A model generated the notes under the pieces. That model saw only the letters and a program-made list of their open reading frames with translations, searched no databases and was not told the origin of the DNA. The translations under genes were made by a program, and so were the position numbers. Positions 57,286 to 64,000 of a stretch of DNA of 64,000 bases are shown here, in pieces. The first letter of the stretch is position 1, and every line of letters starts with the position of its first letter. Origin of the DNA: CAMWXW01 sp051650105 (GTDB lineage: Bacteria; Desulfobacterota; Desulfovibrionia; Desulfovibrionales; Desulfovibrionaceae); contig JBOFIJ010000003.1 in the NCBI GenBank assembly GCA_051650105.1, positions 1-64,000 on the forward strand, in the 5' to 3' direction.

Positions 57286-58938
57286 GTGAATCATAAAGTC
57301 GAGTACGATAATAATGGGGAAATCAGTGAGATTTTTTATGAAATAGATGGTGTTCTTTTTCCTCTTCTTGAAAATAATGGTAAAAGAAGGGAGTATAATC
57401 TATATGAATATGCAAAAGGAATAGCAGGGCAAAGGGCTAATAAAAGTATAGCCGTTTTCTTAGGAATGGGCTCTTGTGAGGCTATAAAACAATATAGTAA
57501 TGATACAGAGACGCTGTGCATCGTTGTGGATGATACAGGCCTTGTGCAAGAAATAGGTATACAGCAAAACAATATACATTATGTAGAAAGTATGCAGGAA
57601 GATGTTGTTAAACAATGTATAGAAAATATTATGAAAGAAAAGGGTGTGTATTCCATATTTTCTGTAATGCATCCATTTTATGCAAGAAGGTATAAAGAAA
57701 CGTACAGAGGTATAAAAAAATATATTGATAATTTTAGCGTACAAAATAATGCTATTAGTAAAAGTACTTGGAAGAATGTAAGAATACTTTTTCTTGGTTC
57801 TGCTTGTTTTATTAGAAATGAATTTATAAAAGCAGCAAAAAAAGAAGGTATTGAGCATAGCTCTGTTATTCTTCCAAACGTATTAACTGCTGGGGAATAT
57901 AAGAAAATATTATCACAAGAATATAGTTTAGGACGTCCAAATTTTATTTTAACAACAAATCATACATGTTTTGATAGAAATGCGATATTTTCTGAGATAA
58001 TTGAGTCATTATCTATACCAGTGGCCTCCTATTTTATGGATAATCCATATCTTGATATAGAGAAGCAACCAGAACGCACAAGAAAATATACTAGTGTTTT
58101 TACATATGATGCAGATACTGTGAAATATATAAAATCTTGTTTATTTGAAAATGTATATTATTTACCTCTTGGGACAGATACAGAGCGTTTTACACCGGGT
58201 AAGAACCCTAGAAATAGCACAATACATAACAATATTGTGGGTTTTTTGGGTTCATCTCACCAAGCACATATTACAAGACATGCACAGTATTTATACCCTT
58301 CTATTCTACGGGAAAAAGCACAAGAGATTTCTTTACGTTACAAAGAAAGTGCAGATTATATTCCTTGTACTTTGCTGAAAAGAGAATATCCACAGTGCTA
58401 TAATATGTATAAGAAACTGGATAAGTATGTAATGCGAGAATATGAACAATATATTATATATTTGGCTACGTATAAAAAGCGCGAAGAGAACATTATGGCA
58501 GCGAGCATTCTTCCTATAACGGTATCGGGTGATACCGGGTGGAATAGTATAAAGGGGAATAAGAATATACGTTTAATGGAAGGAATATCCTATGCCCATG
58601 CACAATATTTTTATAGACAAATGGAAATACTATTAAATAGCGTGTGCACACAGATGAAAAATGCCGTTAACCAGAGAGTGTTTGATGTTCCTGCAACAGG
58701 GACTTTTGTTCTTACAGAGTATACAGAACAGATTGAAAATGTATTTGATATTGGAAAAGAAATTATTTGTTATAAAAATAAAGAGGAATTGCAAGAATAC
58801 CTATTGTATTATCACAAGAACGAGAGCGAACGCAGAAAAATAGTGGCTAAAGGAAGGGAAAGAATTATAAAAGAGCATGATTATAGGCATAGGTTACGAG
58901 AAATAGTTCAAAAAATGCAAGAAATCTATGGAGTGTAA
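57286..58938 (+). CDS. CgeB-type glycosyltransferase, first paralogue
   Basis: A 550-residue cytoplasmic protein. The N-terminal part has a Rossmann-like SIAVFLGMGSCEAIKQY. A middle region (RILFLGSACFIRNEFIKAAK, then FILTTNH and IPVASYFMDNPYLD) and a C-terminal glycosyltransferase-like domain (NQRVFDVPATGTFVLTEYTE) fit the CgeB/DUF3880 plus GT4-like family. These probably transfer sugars from nucleotide donors to proteins. It starts with GTG, which has AAGGAG six nucleotides upstream. Seven nt later comes a paralogue, then flagellar genes, so a role in glycosylating flagellin or another surface protein is inferred. Acceptor and sugar are unknown. Confidence 0.7.
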   Translation: MNHKVEYDNNGEISEIFYEIDGVLFPLLENNGKRREYNLYEYAKGIAGQRANKSIAVFLGMGSCEAIKQYSNDTETLCIVVDDTGLVQEIGIQQNNIHYVESMQEDVVKQCIENIMKEKGVYSIFSVMHPFYARRYKETYRGIKKYIDNFSVQNNAISKSTWKNVRILFLGSACFIRNEFIKAAKKEGIEHSSVILPNVLTAGEYKKILSQEYSLGRPNFILTTNHTCFDRNAIFSEIIESLSIPVASYFMDNPYLDIEKQPERTRKYTSVFTYDADTVKYIKSCLFENVYYLPLGTDTERFTPGKNPRNSTIHNNIVGFLGSSHQAHITRHAQYLYPSILREKAQEISLRYKESADYIPCTLLKREYPQCYNMYKKLDKYVMREYEQYIIYLATYKKREENIMAASILPITVSGDTGWNSIKGNKNIRLMEGISYAHAQYFYRQMEILLNSVCTQMKNAVNQRVFDVPATGTFVLTEYTEQIENVFDIGKEIICYKNKEELQEYLLYYHKNESERRKIVAKGRERIIKEHDYRHRLREIVQKMQEIYGV

Positions 58939-58944
58939 TGTTGT

Positions 58945-60630
58945 ATGGGTGAAGAAGATAAGTATATAATAGAACGCAGTATTTTAGATGGGGGAGAAGA
59001 AGAGATAGCAATAACACATTTAGGAGAACGAACATTATTATCTTCTTGTGGTGGTAAAGAGAGAGAAAAACGACTTATACAGGCTGTACACGAAACAATG
59101 CCAGAAGAGAGAGAATCGGCAATATTATTGTTGGGTGTTGGCAGTGGTTACAGTATAGAATACTGTATAAAACATGGTATAAAGTGTGTTGTTGTAGATA
59201 GAGAAGGTTTGGCAGAATATTTAGAATTTAGTAAGGGCTATCCCGAAATAACAGTATATAGAGAAATAGATTTCACAAAATTGTATGAAAAAATACTATC
59301 GTGGCAGGTGAGCCATAAAGGAGTGGGGCTTATTCCTTTTATTCCGCCACTACATAAGAAAAATAATAAAGAATATTATCAGAAAATTTTTACAGATTTT
59401 CAAAAAAATATATTCAATAATGTTTGGAAGCAGATACAAGATAGTCCACGATTTATTAAAAATAGACCGTGTAGAATACTATTTATTCCAGAGTATTACT
59501 GTTTACGTGCCCATATAGAGAATGCATGTAAAAGAATAGGAGTAGAATGTATTTCTTTACATATGATAAGTGGTATATCTTTAGAAGAACAGGCATCTAG
59601 AATTATACAATACTGTATAAAGTGTAAGCCAGACTATATTTTAACTATAAATCATTGGGGTTTTGAAAATAATGTATTAGCACAAGAAGTAATAGAGGCA
59701 ACACATATTCCTGTGGCTTCGTGGTTTGTAGATAGTCCAGATATTATTCTTGGATACGAGGAAATAAAGGGGATGGAATATTTCCATATTTTTACGTGGG
59801 AAAAATCTACTATAGAAAGAATACGGTCAAAGGGCTATACACATGTAGAGTATCTTCCTCTAGCGACAGATCCTACAATATTTTCTCCGAAAAAAAAAGC
59901 ATTGGGAAAACATTTACAACAGTATAAAAGTGATTTTCTTTTTGTAGGAGCAACGGGTGTAACACAATTTGAACATCTTTTAGCAAGAACACTGCTACCA
60001 TATAGACTATATACATATCTTGAAGAGTTGGCACAGAGTATTTTTATAAAAGTACCCAATAATATAAAAGATTTTTTGGAAGAAAAAAATATTCCAGAGT
60101 ATAGGAATCTCTCATTAAAACAAAAAAAAGAATATGCACTGCTTGTTTTCTTCTATGCGAATACATATAAGCGCACTCACTATATGAAGGCACTTTCAGA
60201 ATATAAAGTGACAATAGCTGGCGATGTATATTGGAAAGATCTCCTTGGGAAATCGTTAAATACAGTATTACCGCCGGTAGTATATATGAGTGAATTACCT
60301 TTATTATATCCTCATATAGCAGTGAATTTGAATATAACATCTGTGCAGATGAAAGAATCAGTAAACCAAAGAGTATTTGATATACCAGCATGTGGTTCTT
60401 TTGTTCTTACAGATGATCAAAAGGAGTTATATGATCTGTTTGAAGTGGGTAAGGAAATAATAGCCTATTCATGTATAGAAGAGATGAAAGAATTAATGGG
60501 TTATTATCTCGCTCATCCTCGTGAAAGAAATATAATAAGCATGGCTGGTCGTAAGAGAGTGTTAGAAGAGCATACATTCGAGAAGAGAATGCAGAATATA
60601 ACGAATAGTATGCAAAAATATTTTGGCTAA
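58945..60630 (+). CDS. CgeB-type glycosyltransferase, second paralogue
   Basis: A 561-residue protein with the same architecture as its upstream neighbour: ILLLGVGSGYSIEYCIKHGI, then RILFIPEYYCLRAHIENACK, ILTINHWGFENN, IPVASWFVDSPDIILG and VEYLPLATDPTIFSPK. The C-terminal glycosyltransferase-like domain contains NQRVFDIPACGSFVLTDDQ. The matching blocks show the two arose by duplication and then diverged widely. It starts 6 nt after the first gene and so is co-transcribed. The GVGSGY-type N-terminus resembles the first domain of Maf/CgeB proteins tied to flagellin modification. Confidence 0.7.
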   Translation: MGEEDKYIIERSILDGGEEEIAITHLGERTLLSSCGGKEREKRLIQAVHETMPEERESAILLLGVGSGYSIEYCIKHGIKCVVVDREGLAEYLEFSKGYPEITVYREIDFTKLYEKILSWQVSHKGVGLIPFIPPLHKKNNKEYYQKIFTDFQKNIFNNVWKQIQDSPRFIKNRPCRILFIPEYYCLRAHIENACKRIGVECISLHMISGISLEEQASRIIQYCIKCKPDYILTINHWGFENNVLAQEVIEATHIPVASWFVDSPDIILGYEEIKGMEYFHIFTWEKSTIERIRSKGYTHVEYLPLATDPTIFSPKKKALGKHLQQYKSDFLFVGATGVTQFEHLLARTLLPYRLYTYLEELAQSIFIKVPNNIKDFLEEKNIPEYRNLSLKQKKEYALLVFFYANTYKRTHYMKALSEYKVTIAGDVYWKDLLGKSLNTVLPPVVYMSELPLLYPHIAVNLNITSVQMKESVNQRVFDIPACGSFVLTDDQKELYDLFEVGKEIIAYSCIEEMKELMGYYLAHPRERNIISMAGRKRVLEEHTFEKRMQNITNSMQKYFG

Positions 60631-60646
60631 GAAGGGAAAAATATGC

Positions 60647-60662
60647 TGGCATAGTCCTTGCT
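60647..60662 (+). promoter_or_regulatory. Sigma-54 (RpoN) promoter of the flgN-flgK-flgL unit
   Basis: TGGCATAGTCCTTGCT matches the -24/-12 consensus TGGCAC-N5-TTGC. GG at 60648-60649 and GC at 60660-60661 are exactly 10 nt apart. Transcription would begin near 60673, 44 nt before flgN. An enhancer-binding activator would be required; its gene is not in the window. Confidence 0.8.
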
Positions 60663-60716
60663 CATTTTACATGATATGAAAGAATATTTCATAAAAACAG
60701 AGGAAGGTAGGAATCT

Positions 60717-61175
60717 ATGAATTACGTAATAGAATCTTTGGAAAGACAGTATCATGCTTTCATTTTATTGTCAAATCTTCTTGAAGAAGAAAGGGCTATT
60801 TTACAATCAGCAAAACCAGATATGTTGGTACAAACAAGTTTTGCAATAAAAGAATTAGTAGAGCAAATAGATAAAGAACGTATATCGCTAAAACAATACA
60901 CAAATGGAAGCGTTCTAACATATATAGAAAGTTTTTCAGAAGAGAATAAAGAGAGTGTTATGGAATTAGTAGAAAAGGTGAGAACGATAGAAAGTGCTAT
61001 TAAAGAAATGGCTAGTATGAATATTTTTATAGCTCAGGGTATGGTATCTCAAAGTCACAAGGACGTTGAATTTATACAAGAACAAATGTCTGTGCGTGAA
61101 AACATTGGATATATCTCATCTGGAGAATTGAAGAAGAAAACAGTTCAGGGGAACTTTTTAGAAGGAAGATCATAA
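60717..61175 (+). CDS. flgN: Flagellar export chaperone FlgN
   Basis: A 152-residue, strongly helical cytoplasmic protein (MNYVIESLERQYHAFILLSN, LLEEERAILQSAKPDML). Size, helical heptads and position before flgK identify FlgN, the export chaperone for the hook-junction proteins FlgK and FlgL. The FlgN sequence is poorly conserved, so context carries much of the call. GAAGG precedes the ATG. Its stop overlaps the flgK start by one base (TAATG). Confidence 0.8.
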   Translation: MNYVIESLERQYHAFILLSNLLEEERAILQSAKPDMLVQTSFAIKELVEQIDKERISLKQYTNGSVLTYIESFSEENKESVMELVEKVRTIESAIKEMASMNIFIAQGMVSQSHKDVEFIQEQMSVRENIGYISSGELKKKTVQGNFLEGRS

Positions 61176-63181
61176 TGTCTATATCAAGTATTTTTCAAAT
61201 AGGTAAAAGTATTCTCACAGAAACAACCAAAGGACAATACGCAGTATCTAAGAATATAGATGGTTCATTAGATCCCAATTACCACAAAATAAATACATTA
61301 TTTACCTCAACTCAATATGGTGTGGATGCCAAGTTTACGCGGGCCTATAATCAATATACAGAAAGAAGTTTCATAAGAGAGGCTTCGGATGAAAATAGGT
61401 GGACGACACAAGATGATCTATTACAAAATGTTCAGGAACTATTTAACGAAAGTGGAGATAAAGAAGGAATAGGTAAGACGTTAAGTAAATTCTTCTCAAG
61501 TTGGAGTGCTCTTGCTGCAGACCCCACAAATACTGGGAATAAAACAGAATTACTCGGTGTGGCAAAAACATTGGTACAGATGTTACAAAATGCGGATCAA
61601 TCTTTAGAAAAAAGTAAACAGGAAGTTAATGCACAAATATCATCACAAGTGGATGCTATAAATGGAATAGTAAAAGAAATAGCTGCAATAAATGAAACAA
61701 TAAAGGGCGATAGTGGTGCTGAAAACTTCACTCTTTTAGATAGAAGAGATGCGTTAACAAGGGAACTGTCGCAATATATAGATATTGATATAACAAATAG
61801 TAATGCAGATATGTTCACAATAGCAACGAAATCTGGTCATACGTTAGTGAATGGTTCAGATGCATTTTCTCTGTCTTTTGAACAGGGCCATGTATCAAAT
61901 CAATTACTAGCGGATTCTCTATATACGGGTGGTATTCATTATTCAGGGGCATCAAATTACGAATATACTATAGAAATTCTTCCTCCAGGAGGAGACGTTG
62001 GGACCGCAAATTTCAGGGCTTCAATAGATGGTGGTAAAACATGGCTCACAAATCCAGAAACAGGAACACAGGCTTTTGTAACAAGTACGGAAGATAAACC
62101 TACAAAAGTGGGCGATTTAGCAATTTCTTTTGATAGCGCTAAGGGGGCGTTAAGTGCAGGAGATTCATTTAGTATAGTTCCAAAACAGGCTTTATATTGG
62201 GAAAGTGCAACTCTTGGTAAGATAAATGTAACGCCTCAGGGTTTTGGAAATGGTAGCGATACCACATCTCGTGTAACGGGCGGTTCTTTGGCAGGGTTAT
62301 TTTTTTATCGAGATAACAACGTAAGTAAATATAAAGACCAATTACACGATTTAAGTAAATCGATAATTTGGGAAGTAAATACATTATATAGCCAAGGAGC
62401 AAGTGCACCGAGTTCATTATTCGAAGGGACAGTGAGTATAAAGGAGAGTAGACTTCCTTTAGGAGAATATAATTCAGGTAATCCGTGGTATAATAAAATA
62501 CAGTCTGGACAATTCACAATACATGAATATGATGCCACAGGCACAGCAATAGCGTCTCATGCTATTGCTTTTGATCCAGCAACAGATAGTTTGGAGGATG
62601 TCGTTGCAAATATCAATGCTGCGATGCCAGGTTCTGCCAAAATTGTAGACGGAGCACTTGTTGTAGAGCCAACTGGTGCCAAGACAATAGCGTTTGGGAA
62701 AGACTCAACGGGCCTATTGGGTGCATTGGGTATGAATTCATTTTTTGAAGGGACAAATGCAACAGATATCGAGATTACATTGGGTATTGCAAATTCTTCT
62801 ACATCTATTCATACAGGAAGTGTAAATGCAGATGGCACAATAAACGTGGGTTCAAATGATATTGCACTAGCCATTGCAGAACTTAGTAGTAAAAATGTAT
62901 CGATAGAGAATAAATTGGGGGTAAATGAGCAAAGTACTCTTTCTGGGTATTATAACGCTATAACAAGTGGTATTGGTTCAGATAAGGCGAATGCAAAGGC
63001 ACAAAGTATTTTTTACAATGCACAAGCTGGATACTGGTATGCAAAAGGACAATCTGAATATGGAGTAAATACAGATGAAGAATTAATGCTATCCCAAGAG
63101 TATCAAAACTTATATGTAGCAGGAACAAGAATAATGAGAGCAGCACAAGAAATGATGGATAGCTTGTTATCTGTGTTTTAA
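61175..63181 (+). CDS. flgK: Flagellar hook-associated protein FlgK
   Basis: A 668-residue secreted protein forming the hook-filament junction. The N-terminal D0 helix is MSISSIFQIGKSILTETTKG, and FSSWSALAADPTNTGNKTEL and LLDRRDALTRELSQYIDIDI are typical of FlgK. The C-terminal D0 helix (GVNTDEELMLSQEYQNLYVA, then GTRIMRAAQEMMDSLLSVF) is intact. The usual NIANVNTPGYSR motif after the first helix is replaced by NIDGSLDPNYHKI, an unusual change in a conserved region. It is translationally coupled to flgN and followed by flgL after 22 nt. Confidence 0.92.
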   Translation: MSISSIFQIGKSILTETTKGQYAVSKNIDGSLDPNYHKINTLFTSTQYGVDAKFTRAYNQYTERSFIREASDENRWTTQDDLLQNVQELFNESGDKEGIGKTLSKFFSSWSALAADPTNTGNKTELLGVAKTLVQMLQNADQSLEKSKQEVNAQISSQVDAINGIVKEIAAINETIKGDSGAENFTLLDRRDALTRELSQYIDIDITNSNADMFTIATKSGHTLVNGSDAFSLSFEQGHVSNQLLADSLYTGGIHYSGASNYEYTIEILPPGGDVGTANFRASIDGGKTWLTNPETGTQAFVTSTEDKPTKVGDLAISFDSAKGALSAGDSFSIVPKQALYWESATLGKINVTPQGFGNGSDTTSRVTGGSLAGLFFYRDNNVSKYKDQLHDLSKSIIWEVNTLYSQGASAPSSLFEGTVSIKESRLPLGEYNSGNPWYNKIQSGQFTIHEYDATGTAIASHAIAFDPATDSLEDVVANINAAMPGSAKIVDGALVVEPTGAKTIAFGKDSTGLLGALGMNSFFEGTNATDIEITLGIANSSTSIHTGSVNADGTINVGSNDIALAIAELSSKNVSIENKLGVNEQSTLSGYYNAITSGIGSDKANAKAQSIFYNAQAGYWYAKGQSEYGVNTDEELMLSQEYQNLYVAGTRIMRAAQEMMDSLLSVF

Positions 63182-63203
63182 AAGGCGTAAGGAGGAGGTA
63201 TAT

Positions 63204-64000
63204 ATGCGAATAACAAATGCAATGATGTCACAGATACGTTCTCAGGGCGTGAATAGAGCAGGGAATAAGCTTTTGGAAGTGTTAGAGCAGGGAAATTCAG
63301 GTGTGAAGGTAAATAGACCATCAGATAACCCAATAGCATATGCACTGGCAAGAATGTACGATAAACAATTATTAGATAATTCTAGATATCTGGAGAATAA
63401 TATTGTCGCAAAATCGTGGTTAGATAGACAGGATGTGACGTTAAAAAATACATTAGAGATAACAGGAAAGATTTATACATTGGCTGAAGAAGCAGCAAAT
63501 GGTACTTTGGGCGGTGATGAATTAAATGCAATAGCATATGAACTGCGGTCTTTGTATAAGAATCTGTCGGATATAAGTAGTAATCAATTTAATGGTAATT
63601 ACTTATATTCTGGGAAAGATTTTCACACGCCACCATATGTGATGGGAACAGCTGTAGACAGTACTATAAGCGTACCAGTTGGAGAATCTATTTCTTTTTC
63701 TGGAGATACAGATAAAACAATTACGACACGTGTTCCAGTTGGAAGCGGTGGAGAAGTGGGTACAGATGCACTGACATTTGAATATTCTTCGGATGGCGGT
63801 GTAACATGGCAAAGTGTATCAATGGCTGCGGACCAAACAGAACTTGATTTGGGAAGTGGTCAGAAGATATCTTTTCCAGTGGGCACAATTTTGGCAGAGA
63901 ATGATACATTAAGGATCCGACCCTCTTTGGAATATACTGCTGGAACTGGCAATTTTGATATTGAAATTATGAGTGGTCATACAATTACTGTAAATGGTAA
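63204..64000 (+). CDS. flgL: Flagellar hook-associated protein FlgL (partial, runs off the window)
   Basis: The frame from ATG 63204 stays open to the end of the window. It starts MRITNAMMSQIRSQGVNRAG, then KVNRPSDNPIAYALARMYDK and SNQFNGNYLYSGKDFHTPP, which are the FlgL/flagellin-like N-terminal D0/D1 signatures. FlgL is the second hook-filament junction protein. GGAGGAGG lies upstream. The 3' part lies beyond position 64000. Confidence 0.93.
   Translation, partial: MRITNAMMSQIRSQGVNRAGNKLLEVLEQGNSGVKVNRPSDNPIAYALARMYDKQLLDNSRYLENNIVAKSWLDRQDVTLKNTLEITGKIYTLAEEAANGTLGGDELNAIAYELRSLYKNLSDISSNQFNGNYLYSGKDFHTPPYVMGTAVDSTISVPVGESISFSGDTDKTITTRVPVGSGGEVGTDALTFEYSSDGGVTWQSVSMAADQTELDLGSGQKISFPVGTILAENDTLRIRPSLEYTAGTGNFDIEIMSGHTITVNG

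Overview
The window looks like chromosome of an AT-rich, gene-reduced relative of Desulfovibrio, most likely Lawsonia intracellularis or a close relative. That identity is an inference. The evidence is a Desulfovibrio-type homotrimeric porin, genes for LPS (lpxC), a RpoN-type flagellar promoter, many long gene-free AT-rich gaps, decayed genes, and a large repeat-bearing protein that looks like a host-directed effector. There is no rRNA and no CRISPR array. One tRNA (Ala-GGC) and one tmRNA are present.

Layout. 1-1540: relic of a tyrosine integrase beside the 3' end of ssrA (tmRNA, minus strand), with two perfect inverted repeats between them. 1.6-4.3 kb: ECF-type vitamin/metabolite importer (ATPase, T, S subunits; minus). 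4.4-10.4 kb: Tim44-like protein, Sel1-repeat protein, RND efflux pump without its adaptor, DciA/DUF721 protein. 10.6-15.6 kb: murF-mraY-murD-ftsW, a fragment of the dcw cluster. 16-18.4 kb: translationally coupled M15 and Csd4/Pgp1-like M99 peptidoglycan carboxypeptidases (cell shape). 18.5-21.3 kb: dnaX and a convergent lysozyme-like gene. 21.5-24.2 kb: an 882-aa repeat protein, the best effector candidate. 24.8-28.5 kb: lon and an ArsP-type permease. 29.1-32.8 kb: RTX-type adhesin with two G8 tracts. 33.3-40 kb: dnaE, pta, ackA (with a duplicated scrap of pta). 40.2-43.8 kb: tsaC with a small membrane protein, divergent from a NapH-like iron-sulfur membrane protein, a SIMPL protein and an unknown anchored protein. 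44.5-49.9 kb: lpxC, yajQ, DASS anion transporter, STAS protein, uvrC. 49.9-54.9 kb: porin, adenine deaminase, and an AzgA-type purine permease under a guanine-class purine riboswitch. 55.7-57 kb: tRNA-Ala and a truncated flavohemoglobin. 57.3-64 kb: two paralogous CgeB-type glycosyltransferases followed by flgN-flgK-flgL, led by a sigma-54 promoter; flgL runs off the window.

How the genes work together. Envelope building (MurF/MraY/MurD/FtsW, LpxC, carboxypeptidases, porin) dominates. Purine salvage (deaminase plus permease) and acetate/ATP production (Pta-AckA) fit a host-dependent fermenter or anaerobe. The RTX adhesin, repeat protein, flagellar genes and glycosyltransferases are the surface- or host-facing part. 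The most unusual items are the repeat protein with WH2-like and tyrosine motifs, poly-G tracts in an otherwise AT-rich sequence, the purine riboswitch, an atypical tmRNA tag, and a flavohemoglobin lacking its NAD(P)H domain. Coordinates for CDS include the stop codon. All family calls come from reading the sequence without database searches.
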